From NCBI GenBank assembly GCA_019694515.1, contig JAIBBU010000026.1, positions 1 to 43,698 of the forward strand: 43,698 bases of DNA. The letters are read 5' to 3'. The notes beneath the pieces are model-generated. The model was not told the origin of the DNA and made no database searches. It saw only the letters and a list, made by a program, of their open reading frames with translations. The stretch comes from Oligoflexia bacterium. GTDB taxonomy: Bacteria > Bdellovibrionota_C > UBA2361 > JBGSMV01. A program made the position numbers and the translations under genes. Shown in pieces: positions 14,411 to 23,224 of the stretch; the first letter of the stretch is position 1, and each line of letters starts with the position of its first letter.

Positions 14411-17068
14411 ATGCCATTCAGTCCTAAGGCCATAGTGGTGCATCATTCGGCAACCGCCGCTGATGCGACCCTCGACGAGATTCGCCGTGCGCATGTGGCC
14501 CGCGGTTGGGATGATATTGGGTATCATTGGCTGCTCGATCAGAATGGATTTCTGCAGGTAGGTCGATCGGATCAGCGAGCCGGCGCGCATGCTCTAGGAT
14601 TAAATGATGCGAGTCTTGGAATTTGTTGTATTGGAGATTACGAGGACAATCCCCCCAAGGTAGAGATGGTCGCGGCCCTAGAGCGGCTGCTTATACAGCT
14701 TTGCCGAAGCCATGCCATTGATTCGCAAGCTATCATCCCGCATCGCGATGTAATTCGACCCGACGATCGAAAGACCAAATGCCCCGGGGAATATCTCTAC
14801 CGAGTTGTTGTGGGATTGCGGGAGGCAGTCGCCAGGCGCCTCGCAGCAACGCCGCGCGAGGTAGAGGCGCAGCTCTTTTTAACCTCCACCAGCTTTGATG
14901 CCAGCGGTTTGCGTGCGGCCGGTATTGCTTGGAACTCCGGAGCAACGGACTGGTTGGGGAGCGTGGAGGCTCCGCTGCGAGTCGGCGTCAAGCTGTCCGC
15001 TGCCGGCACACTGGTCTGGGAGGGACGGGGTACTGCAGATCTGCCTGAGCAAGTTGTCCCCGGGAGCTGGGCACCATTTTCACTTGTCTGTGATTACAGC
15101 CTGCGATCCAATGAGCAATTTGCCCTAGAGCTCGATCTAGTGCGCGAAGGGAAGCACTGGTTTAAGGATTTCGGAAATACAGGCTTGGTTCATCCCTTTA
15201 TAGTGCAGGTTGGATCCAGGTCGGTCAGAAGGGCTGCGAGCCTGGTGCTGGAAAGTGTTGTGAGGAGTGAACCGGATCGATTTGAGTTTGCCGGGCGGCT
15301 CAAGAACACCGGGGAACAGATAATCGGGGATCAGGACACGGCCATTCTCTGGTCGCTGCAAGATTCTCGATTGGCAAGAGTTGGCAGCGGTAAATTTAGC
15401 TTCCCCGTTGATCAGCTTGAGCCCGGTCAGGAGAGCTGGTTCGCATATACCGTGGTCCAAAAGGATTTGCCCAATCAGCTGCTATCTTTGGAGGTCAGTC
15501 CGGCGATTGTGGATGGTGCCGCGTTAGAAAAAGGCGATCGGTATCTGATGCGACCTGCGGTCGGCATGCCCGCGGCGGGGCTCTTTGCTGCGCGCTTTAG
15601 TGCGATCTCTATCACCCGCACAGAGGCCTGTGTCGCCTTAATCTCGGGACGGGTCGAAAATGCAGGAATTTTGCAGTGGTGCAGGCAGGGTGCGTTGGGT
15701 TTAGTGCTTGGCATGGAGGTCAAGAGGGCGGAGGCCCAATGGCAAAATCCGCTCCACAGCTTGCGCTTCGAGATTCCAGAAACAGTCGCGCCCGGGGCAC
15801 ATTTCGAGTTTGAGTTTGAGCTGGGATTGCTCGAGATGGAGGCAGAGTCGCTGGATATCAGGATCAATTTACTGAGTGAAGGCAGATTCTGGCTTGACGA
15901 CTGGGGCAGTAGCTCGGTACAGCTGCCAATCCCGCCAACGCGACGGCACTCGAACCATCCTGTCCCCGCGAGTTCTCAGACCGTAATGGTGATCTCCGCG
16001 ACGTTACCGCATTTTGACCGGGAAGGAGGAGCTGCCAGGCTATACCGGCTGATTAAGCTGCTGCGCAGTATGAAGTGGGAGCTACAGTTCGTGTACGGGC
16101 ATGACCTCTCCGGGGTGGATGGCAGTGTCTACCGCAGCGCGCTTGAAGCGCATGGCGTGATGGTCCGTAAAGGTGTTCTTGGGGCGCTCTGTGCTAGCCG
16201 CGCGAAGCCGCCAGCGATGGTGATACTGGGTTGGTTTGAGACCGGTGAAAAGTATCTTCCCTATGTGCGCCGACTGCTCCCTGCTAGTAAGGCGGTTGTT
16301 GATTCGGTTGATTTACACTGGCTCAGATTCGAGCGCGGAGTCGCTGCTGGATGCCTCGATTGCCCGCCTGCGGAGCTGGCTTTGATCAAATCCCGGGAGT
16401 TAAGTGTTTATAGCAGCGCCGATGCCGTGATCGCCGTTTCGGACCGGGATGGGCGCGATCTGCGCGCTGAAAATCCTGATATTCCGATCGTGGTAATCCC
16501 GGGAGTGGGAGAGCCGTCGCGACGGCGGCGGCCGTTTCGAGCAGCGACTGATGTCTTTTTCATCGGCAATTTCGCGCACGCACCCAATGTCAGTGCTGCG
16601 CTGTGGGCGGCTGAGATTTGTGCGCAGGCACGACGGATTGGGGGACCGCCGTTCCGATTTTTAATCGTTGGGGCAGAGGCGCCGGCGCCTATTTCGCATC
16701 TACACGATGGAGTTCAAAATTTCGTGCTGGGCCAAGTTGTCGAGCTTGAGGCAATTTACGACAGATCGCGGGTTTTGCTCGCCCCGCTCAAATTTGGTGC
16801 GGGCATTAATATTAAGATCTGTGATGCGATTAACGCCGGCATACCGGTAGTAACTACTCCCGCAGGTGTTGCTGGACTGGAATTGACAGAGGAGTCGGGG
16901 ATCATGGTAGGCGACACCACGGCTGTGTTGGCGCAGTTAATTCTTAGTGTGCTTGAGAAGAGTGAGGCCGAACTTCAGGTGCTAACCGAACGCGCGGCGG
17001 ATGCTTTAAGCCGCCGTCATGGAAGCGAGATTTCGCGAAGAGGTCTTGGCGATCTGCTGAAATTGTGA
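14411..17068 (+). CDS. fusion: N-acetylmuramoyl-L-alanine amidase, two beta-sandwich repeats, glycosyltransferase
   Basis: An 885-aa multidomain protein. Residues 5-145 are an Amidase_2/PGRP domain: VVHHSAT (H11), IIPHRDV (H111) and KCPGE (C124) provide the zinc ligands, so it could cut the amide between muramic acid and the stem peptide. Residues about 150-270 and 385-510 are two related beta-rich modules ending ELDLVREGKHWFKDFGN and RINLLSEGRFWLDDWGS. Residues about 525-885 are a GT4-like glycosyltransferase: VIAVSDRDGRDL, VVIPGVGEP, FFIGNFAHAPN, FGAGINIKICDAINAGIPVV. No signal peptide or membrane segment is seen, which is odd for a peptidoglycan hydrolase and suggests a cytoplasmic substrate, perhaps a modified peptide or lipid-linked glycan. 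Confidence 0.88.
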   Translation: MPFSPKAIVVHHSATAADATLDEIRRAHVARGWDDIGYHWLLDQNGFLQVGRSDQRAGAHALGLNDASLGICCIGDYEDNPPKVEMVAALERLLIQLCRSHAIDSQAIIPHRDVIRPDDRKTKCPGEYLYRVVVGLREAVARRLAATPREVEAQLFLTSTSFDASGLRAAGIAWNSGATDWLGSVEAPLRVGVKLSAAGTLVWEGRGTADLPEQVVPGSWAPFSLVCDYSLRSNEQFALELDLVREGKHWFKDFGNTGLVHPFIVQVGSRSVRRAASLVLESVVRSEPDRFEFAGRLKNTGEQIIGDQDTAILWSLQDSRLARVGSGKFSFPVDQLEPGQESWFAYTVVQKDLPNQLLSLEVSPAIVDGAALEKGDRYLMRPAVGMPAAGLFAARFSAISITRTEACVALISGRVENAGILQWCRQGALGLVLGMEVKRAEAQWQNPLHSLRFEIPETVAPGAHFEFEFELGLLEMEAESLDIRINLLSEGRFWLDDWGSSSVQLPIPPTRRHSNHPVPASSQTVMVISATLPHFDREGGAARLYRLIKLLRSMKWELQFVYGHDLSGVDGSVYRSALEAHGVMVRKGVLGALCASRAKPPAMVILGWFETGEKYLPYVRRLLPASKAVVDSVDLHWLRFERGVAAGCLDCPPAELALIKSRELSVYSSADAVIAVSDRDGRDLRAENPDIPIVVIPGVGEPSRRRRPFRAATDVFFIGNFAHAPNVSAALWAAEICAQARRIGGPPFRFLIVGAEAPAPISHLHDGVQNFVLGQVVELEAIYDRSRVLLAPLKFGAGINIKICDAINAGIPVVTTPAGVAGLELTEESGIMVGDTTAVLAQLILSVLEKSEAELQVLTERAADALSRRHGSEISRRGLGDLLKL

Positions 17069-17096
17069 GTCGAATGTGGGAGCGGAGCTAGTCTGG

Positions 17097-19145
17097 ATGG
17101 CCTGTGCTGGAGTAGTGGCGATTGCGTTGCTATTCCCGGTGCTAATCTATCTCGTTGCACCGCTTAAACTTCTTCAACATTCTGTCCCCCGCAATCGACT
17201 GGGCTTCAAGCAGTGTCCAGTCAGGCTGACGGATTGCCCCGGGGCGCTCATTCTCGCGCTCATTTTGCATGAGGACGATCTTTTTTTCGAGCACCGCGGG
17301 ATCAATCTGCGCGAAGTTTGGAATCGAATTAAAGCATATTTCAAACATGGCGGGCGATTGCGTGGAGGCAGCTCCATCAGCCAGCAATTGGTGCGCGGCC
17401 TGTTTCTAAATCCGCAAGGCCGCTGGCTGCGGAAACTGAGGGAGCTAATCTATACGATCAAGCTCGAACGGTCCTACTCTAAGGACCAAATCCTTGAACT
17501 ATATCTCAACCACTCGCGCTGGGGCGAACGGGTTTTTGGCATTGAAGCCGCTTCGCGGCTTTATTTTGGAATACAACCAAAGGCACTAAACTTAATCGAG
17601 TATGTGCTGCTGGCAGGACTATTGCCGCATCCGGTGACTTCTCAATACCATTTACTTCATGAGGGTGCTAAGGATCGTTACGATTTTGCCCAGGCCCTCA
17701 ACAAATTTCATGAAATTTTTAGATTTGTGGTGCGCGCATTTGGGCCAGAAGCTTTGAGCCGGTTAGAACAGCTTAGATTCGCCGAGGTCAAACAGGCGTT
17801 GCGCCGATATGCGCGCTCTAATTGGCAGCCGCTGAATCCAGATCTGGAAACGGCTTGTGCTTTTCATGCACTCCGAGCTTGTGATCTGCTGCGTCAACGG
17901 CTGCGTTCGCTTGAACCGCGGAGCGCCAGAACCTGCCGTAACCTGAGCCTTAGATTGACACCTGAAGCTGCATTAATAGTTCGTAAGATCTCGGGGTGGG
18001 GGGGTGATGCGATTGCAGCTCTCGCCTCACAGCGGGTTGATTGGGATGATCTGCGGCAGCTGGCCGGCCGGCATGGTGTACGGCTCGGAGCGGAAGAGGT
18101 TGCGCTGTTGGGTGAAGGTCTCGTCCCGGAATTGGATTCCGCTGAGCTGGAAAGAGAGCGACAGCTGTGTGTTGCCGCCGCTCTTAAAATGGCAGCGGCA
18201 CTTCGCGATATTTTGGCGGCCTTGAAAGCGGCGGACATTCCGGTACTGGTGCTCAAGGGGCCCGCTTATGCTTTGGCTTACTATGGAGGGCTTGGCAAGC
18301 GGGCGTTTCGAGATATCGATCTCTGGATTAGTTCGAGCGATCTAGATTTGGCGCTGGCGAAGCTTGCACATCTGGGAATTACCCCAGATTCGAGTCTTAG
18401 CGCTACCGGGCTGAGAACCTGCCTGACGTTTGAAGGAGCTTTAAAGTTGACTTGGCATTCCCGGGATTTGCAGATTGATTTGCATACAGCTCTGCTGCCG
18501 AGCCACTATCCCGCGTTTTTGAATTTTCAATGCGTCTACTCGCGCTCGATCGAGCTAGCACTGCCAGAAGGTGGAGCTTCATTTAGGGCGCTCTCGCACG
18601 AGGATGCACTGCTGTTTATGGCCCTGCACGGCTTGAAGCATTGCTGGTCTCGTGCGGTTTGGATCGAAGATGTGGCACAGCTGCTGCGTTCGTCCAGAAT
18701 TGATGCCGAGGCGCTCCGCACGCGCGCCCGTGAGTGCGGGCTTACACGCGCGCTTTGGGTTAGTCTAGTTTTAGCGCATCAGATTGGCGGAGCAGAACTC
18801 CCTGGGAGTCTTGCGCAGGAAGTGCTGGATGATTTTCCGGCTAATAAGCTGGCGCTTATATACTTCTACGATTTGTTTAAGGCCCGCTCCGGGTTGTTGG
18901 CAGCGGCGCGCAATCTTCGGTACCAGAGTGCTGCGCTCGAACACCCCCGGCTGCAACTCAGACTGATCCTTGGTAGAGTGTGCGCCCCGACCGCGGCGGA
19001 CATTCTTGGGCATGCGATACAGACAAGATGGTACGCTTATCTGATCAGAGCGCCGCGGATTGTATCGGCGGCGCTGGAACTTTTGGGAGAATTGTGCGCC
19101 AAGTCACCGCCGCCCCCGGAGCTCAAGAGGATTCAGCCGCAATGA
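17097..19145 (+). CDS. fusion: GT51 peptidoglycan transglycosylase with an NTP_transf_5-type nucleotidyltransferase
   Basis: I chose the ATG at 17097 because GGAG lies 9 nt upstream; a GTG at 17076 would add 7 residues. A membrane anchor is at the N-terminus (ACAGVVAIALLFPVLIYLVA). A GT51 domain follows: HEDDLFFEHRGIN with the catalytic Glu, GGSSISQQLVR, KLRELIYTIKLER with the second Glu, and ILELYLNHSRWGE, as in monofunctional MtgA. About 100 uncertain residues lead to a nucleotidyltransferase of the kind common in lasso and polysaccharide clusters: VLVLKGPAYALAYYGG, FRDIDLWI with the Asp-x-Asp pair, and LQIDLHTALLP. Such nucleotidyltransferases are normally separate cytoplasmic proteins; here topology would put both domains on one side of the membrane. 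Confidence 0.88.
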   Translation: MACAGVVAIALLFPVLIYLVAPLKLLQHSVPRNRLGFKQCPVRLTDCPGALILALILHEDDLFFEHRGINLREVWNRIKAYFKHGGRLRGGSSISQQLVRGLFLNPQGRWLRKLRELIYTIKLERSYSKDQILELYLNHSRWGERVFGIEAASRLYFGIQPKALNLIEYVLLAGLLPHPVTSQYHLLHEGAKDRYDFAQALNKFHEIFRFVVRAFGPEALSRLEQLRFAEVKQALRRYARSNWQPLNPDLETACAFHALRACDLLRQRLRSLEPRSARTCRNLSLRLTPEAALIVRKISGWGGDAIAALASQRVDWDDLRQLAGRHGVRLGAEEVALLGEGLVPELDSAELERERQLCVAAALKMAAALRDILAALKAADIPVLVLKGPAYALAYYGGLGKRAFRDIDLWISSSDLDLALAKLAHLGITPDSSLSATGLRTCLTFEGALKLTWHSRDLQIDLHTALLPSHYPAFLNFQCVYSRSIELALPEGGASFRALSHEDALLFMALHGLKHCWSRAVWIEDVAQLLRSSRIDAEALRTRARECGLTRALWVSLVLAHQIGGAELPGSLAQEVLDDFPANKLALIYFYDLFKARSGLLAAARNLRYQSAALEHPRLQLRLILGRVCAPTAADILGHAIQTRWYAYLIRAPRIVSAALELLGELCAKSPPPPELKRIQPQ

Positions 19146-19909
19146 CCAGGTTTCCGCATAAGGCTGCAAAGTATTTGAGCAGTGTCAGTTTTGCGCTCAG
19201 ACAGTTCTTGCTGGCGCCATTTCTTTACGAGAAAAATTCTCGAATCGGGAGACTGTTCTATGATTTGGAGGTGCTGCAGCGCGATTTCCGATCGCCGCTT
19301 GCGGCGCTGGATCTGAATGCCCTATTTGAAGGAAGCGCACCCCAACAGGTTACGCTTTTCGGTTATCCGTTGAGCTTGCTTAGATGTTTTCATCGGCATC
19401 GTCTCGCCATCATGACGCCGCAGGAGCTGACCTTTTTGGCTGCCTTAGTTCGGGTGCTTAATCCCAAGACCATTTTTGAATTTGGTACTGGCTATGGTGG
19501 CACAACCGCGAATCTGGTACTAAATGCGCCAAGTGACGTCAGGCTTTTCACCATTTGTCGCAGCCTTTGGCAAACGGGGTTGGAGGAGGTGGATTTGGTT
19601 TTAGGACGAGAGCAGATTCAAATCATCGAAGCTGACTCGCTAACTTTTGACTTTGCTCCGTTCAGCGCACGCATGGAGTTGGTGATCGTAGATGCCGGGC
19701 ATCAGTATGAAAACATCCGCAGTGACACGGAGAATGCCCTGCGGATGCTTAAGCCTGGAGGAATAATAGTTTGGCACAATTACGCCTCTAATTTCCCAGA
19801 TGTCGTGAGGTACTTGGAACATCTCGCAGCCCGATTGCATCTCCGGCATTTGCGTGGAACCAGCATCGTCCTCTATCAGGATTCCCCAAACATATCGGCT
19901 TCACTATGA
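19142..19909 (+). CDS. class I SAM-dependent methyltransferase, tandem copy 1
   Basis: A 255-aa protein starting at an ATG that overlaps the stop of the GT51 fusion gene (ATGA). The SAM-binding motif is TIFEFGTGYGGTTANL (about residues 110-125), the acidic motif is LVIVDAGHQYENIRSD and the late motif is MLKPGGIIVWHNY. The His of DAGHQYE can bind metal in this group (Methyltransf_24 and cephalosporin-hydroxylase-like enzymes). The first 90 residues form a helical extension. It is closely related in layout and motifs to the next gene. Likely acts on a sugar or small molecule made by the island. Confidence 0.87.
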   Translation: MTRFPHKAAKYLSSVSFALRQFLLAPFLYEKNSRIGRLFYDLEVLQRDFRSPLAALDLNALFEGSAPQQVTLFGYPLSLLRCFHRHRLAIMTPQELTFLAALVRVLNPKTIFEFGTGYGGTTANLVLNAPSDVRLFTICRSLWQTGLEEVDLVLGREQIQIIEADSLTFDFAPFSARMELVIVDAGHQYENIRSDTENALRMLKPGGIIVWHNYASNFPDVVRYLEHLAARLHLRHLRGTSIVLYQDSPNISASL

Positions 19910-19949
19910 GATTACCGAGGGGATGGCGCAGTACGTCGAGTGAGCAAAT

Positions 19950-20720
19950 GTGACGAAACTCCATCGAACGAAGAAGTGGCTGCGCTGTGCAATGTTTGCA
20001 GCGAAGCATTTGATCTTAGGCCCCCTAAAGTTTCGCCACGATCGGCGTTGTCGCGAGTTTTTTGCGGCCCTGGATGTGATGCAAGCTCACAGCGGCAACT
20101 TGCCGCTTCTCAATCTGCGCGAATTCTTTGGAGAGAACTGTTTTGCCGAAATCCGAATCTTTGAGGATCTGGCGAGTCTGCTAATCAATCGGCACTGCGG
20201 CGAAATCGCGGTCGTTTCCCATAGCGAGTTATTTTTTTTATGCGCGCTGGCGAAGCACTTTGCTCCGGGCAAAGTTTTCGAAATAGGGACCGGTTTTGGC
20301 GGTACCAGTTATAACCTTTCCCTTAATCTCCCTGCGGACGCTAAGATAATTTCGTTGTCCCGAAAAATATGGCCGAGTGGCAGCGTGGAGCTGGGGCAGT
20401 TTCTTAAAAGCGGCCGGATTGAGTTGATCAGTTCGAATTCGCTGGATTACGACTTTTCACCTTATTCTGGAGCGATCGATTTGGTATTCGTGGACGGAGG
20501 CCATGATTACGAAACTGTTAAGATAGATTCCATTAATGCTCTTCGCATGATTAAGCCGGGTGGCATAATTGTATGGCACGATTACAGCCGCTGGTTTCCG
20601 GGAGTCAGAAGATGTTTGAATAAGCTCGGTGAGGAACTTGCTCTTCGCCAGGTGCTTGGCACATCCTTAGTCGTGTACCAGAGTCCAGACGCCCAGGAAC
20701 CCAGTGGGGGTGAGCTTTAA
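19950..20720 (+). CDS. class I SAM-dependent methyltransferase, tandem copy 2
   Basis: A 256-aa paralogue of the preceding gene, starting at GTG 19950. Motif I is VFEIGTGFGGTSYNL, the acidic/metal motif LVFVDGGHDYETVK, and the late motif MIKPGGIIVWHDY. The order and spacing of motifs match the first copy, so a tandem duplication followed by divergence is likely; the N-terminal 90 residues differ much more than the cores. Its TAA shares one base with the ATG of the next gene (TAATG), so the glycosyltransferase is translationally coupled. Confidence 0.87.
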   Translation: MTKLHRTKKWLRCAMFAAKHLILGPLKFRHDRRCREFFAALDVMQAHSGNLPLLNLREFFGENCFAEIRIFEDLASLLINRHCGEIAVVSHSELFFLCALAKHFAPGKVFEIGTGFGGTSYNLSLNLPADAKIISLSRKIWPSGSVELGQFLKSGRIELISSNSLDYDFSPYSGAIDLVFVDGGHDYETVKIDSINALRMIKPGGIIVWHDYSRWFPGVRRCLNKLGEELALRQVLGTSLVVYQSPDAQEPSGGEL

Positions 20721-23110
20721 TGAATATGCAGCACGGACAGCCTGATTTTATCGGTAATATTGATCGGGCCGTGACCTGGAGCAGCTCAAGCGGCTCCTCT
20801 TACCTGCGTGTTGAGGGATGGCTGGTCAGCCCGCATTCGGAGATCATCGAACTGCTCTTCACCGAACCTTCCGGAAGAAAGACCCGCGCCGATCTATTTA
20901 TACGCGAAGACCTTGCGCTGAAGCTTCCTCATATCAGCCATGCGGCCAGCGGTGGTTTCAGGTTCGATGCGGCACTCCCGGGAGCGGCTGACGAAATGAT
21001 CCAGCTCCATTTCGAAGCGCTGCTTAAAAACGGGCAGAGGCTTTTTTCTTCCTTCGAGGTTGTGCCCGGCACAGGGTTGCTTTATTCCCCGGCGCTGGAC
21101 CTTGAATTCGGCTCGACGCTGGATCGCAGCAAGCTCTTTAAATTATTCGGCGAGCAGCTGCAGGACTTTATCAGCAGCGACAGGCGTCTTAGTTTCGATC
21201 CAGCGCCGGAACCGGAGCTCAGCGTTGTGAGCGTCCTCTACAATCGGGCTGAGCTTACCCTGGCTTTTCTTAAATCGTTACGCGAGGAGCTACGCGGTCA
21301 GAACTCCGAAGTAATTCTGATCGATAATGCCTCCTCCGATCAAACTTCCGAACTGTTGACCCGCATATCCGGTGTGCAGGTTATGCGGAATCCGCAGAAT
21401 TTCCATTTCATTCACGGCTCAAATCAAGGCGCCGCTTTGGCGCGAGGCCGTTATCTGCTCTTCGTTAACAATGACACGGTGCTGCTCCCTGGTGCCATCG
21501 CAGCCGCACTTCAGCGCATCAAGAATGATCGTAGTACCGGAGTGGTCGGGGGACGGTTAATACATCCAGATGGCAGGCTTCAGGAAGCTGGCAGCGTCGT
21601 GCTGGGCGACGGAGCCGCGCATGCGATCGGCAGAGGCGATAATCCAGCGGCTCCCGACTACTTGTGCAGCCGCCAGGTTGATTTCTGTTCGGGCGCCTTT
21701 TTCCTCACAGAACGCGAGCTTTTTCAGACCCTCGGTGGCTTCGATCACGCCTACGAACCCGCTTATTTTGAAGATGTGGATTTTTGCTTCAAGGCTCGTG
21801 AACGGGGTCGAAAGACAATTTTCGAACCGCAATGTGCGATCATTCATTGTGAGATGGCTAGCGCCACTTCAGATCAGGCGGCACAGGCATTGATGCTTAA
21901 GAACCGGGCGGTGTTTATGGCCCGACATGAACCGGCGTTGAAAGAGCGGCTCCTCTCGAAGCGCATACGCCAATTAAGGAACCCGTCAACGCTTTTGATC
22001 ATAGACGATTTCATTCCGCGCGCCGATCGAGGTCAGGGGGCGCCGCGGGCGGCGCTTTTGATGGCCTGCGCGCTATCGGAAGGTTTCGAAGTGAGCCTGC
22101 TCGCCACGAATGAGCCGGCTGGAAGTACCCGCGCCGATTTTCCGGGACTGCCTAGCGGTATACGACAGGTTGAATTTTATCGCCGCTCTGAAATGGAGCG
22201 ATTTTTTAAGGAGGGCGAGCGACAATTCGATGTTTTCATCGTTTCGCGTCCGCACAATATGCAGAGCTTCAGGACTGTTTGGCAGGATGCTGGACTGGTT
22301 TCGCCAAAGTCTGCTGTGATCTACGACGCTGAAGCAATTTTTGCACGGCGTACGCTCTTGCAGCGTGAAATTATTGAGGGACGATCTTTTTCGGTCGATG
22401 AGAGAGCAACCGTAGAGTCGTTAGAGATGGATGTGGCGCGGGGAGTCGACGCAGTGCTGTGTGTTTCAGACTCCGAAAGAAAGGCTTTTGAAGCGTATGG
22501 CTATCCTAGTACCCACGTTCTTAGTCATGGGGTGTCGATTCGGGGCGAGGGGCCGCCCTTTGCAGGAAGAAGCGGATTCTTGATGGTGGGCCCAACTTTG
22601 GAATCCGAAGCCCCGAATACTGACGCGGTGCGCTGGTTCGTGCAAGAGGTGCTTCCGCAGATCGCCGTGCTGCAGCGCGACGCTCCAACACTCTTTAGTC
22701 TTGCCGGTGAATGCCGCGTAGAATCGTTGCGTGCAATGCAGACCTCCAATTTCAATCTGCTTGGCCAGGTACAGGCGTTGGAACGGCTCTATGACACACA
22801 GCGTGTCTTTGTGGCGCCAATGCGTTACTCCGCCGGCATCCCGCTTAAGGTGATCGAGGCGGCGGCTAATGGACTGCCGGTCGTAGCTACGCCTTTGGTC
22901 GCTCATCAGCTGGGATGGCAGGACGGCGAGGAACTGCTCGTCGGCCAGTCAGCTGAGGACTTCGCGGTCAAATGCCGAGTGCTACATCATAATCATGAGA
23001 CCTGGCAGCGCATCCGCACGGCGGCTTTGAGCCGCGTGCGACGTGAATATTCCGAACAGGCCTTTCGCGCCGCATTCCACCAAATATTGGTGGCGCTGCA
23101 GCTGCGCTAG
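20720..23110 (+). CDS. two-domain glycosyltransferase (GT2 plus GT4) with N-terminal accessory domain
   Basis: A 796-aa cytoplasmic protein. Residues 15-115 are the beta-rich module also found alone at 13721-14290. Residues about 165-395 are a GT2 (GT-A) domain: LSVVSVLYNRAELTL, VILIDNASSDQTSE, the DxD-like VNNDT, DFCSGAFFLTERELF and FEDVDFCFKARERG. Residues about 410-796 are a GT4 (GT-B) domain: VDAVLCVSDSERKAF, FLMVGPTLESEAPN and PMRYSAGIPLKVIEAAANGLPVV, split at the active Glu region. It could add two sugars in sequence. Proteins of this design occur in O-antigen, exopolysaccharide and flagellin-glycosylation loci. It is the last plus gene of the island. Confidence 0.92.
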   Translation: MNMQHGQPDFIGNIDRAVTWSSSSGSSYLRVEGWLVSPHSEIIELLFTEPSGRKTRADLFIREDLALKLPHISHAASGGFRFDAALPGAADEMIQLHFEALLKNGQRLFSSFEVVPGTGLLYSPALDLEFGSTLDRSKLFKLFGEQLQDFISSDRRLSFDPAPEPELSVVSVLYNRAELTLAFLKSLREELRGQNSEVILIDNASSDQTSELLTRISGVQVMRNPQNFHFIHGSNQGAALARGRYLLFVNNDTVLLPGAIAAALQRIKNDRSTGVVGGRLIHPDGRLQEAGSVVLGDGAAHAIGRGDNPAAPDYLCSRQVDFCSGAFFLTERELFQTLGGFDHAYEPAYFEDVDFCFKARERGRKTIFEPQCAIIHCEMASATSDQAAQALMLKNRAVFMARHEPALKERLLSKRIRQLRNPSTLLIIDDFIPRADRGQGAPRAALLMACALSEGFEVSLLATNEPAGSTRADFPGLPSGIRQVEFYRRSEMERFFKEGERQFDVFIVSRPHNMQSFRTVWQDAGLVSPKSAVIYDAEAIFARRTLLQREIIEGRSFSVDERATVESLEMDVARGVDAVLCVSDSERKAFEAYGYPSTHVLSHGVSIRGEGPPFAGRSGFLMVGPTLESEAPNTDAVRWFVQEVLPQIAVLQRDAPTLFSLAGECRVESLRAMQTSNFNLLGQVQALERLYDTQRVFVAPMRYSAGIPLKVIEAAANGLPVVATPLVAHQLGWQDGEELLVGQSAEDFAVKCRVLHHNHETWQRIRTAALSRVRREYSEQAFRAAFHQILVALQLR

Positions 23111-23224
23111 AGGCTAGCCATTGTCGCGTGCGCCCTACGGGCCTCACAGCTCGTTTAATGCACGCGGGTCGCGCCTATAGCGCATTGTCAGTCCCCGAAT
23201 TTTTTGCGCCAAGCGCCAGTACTA

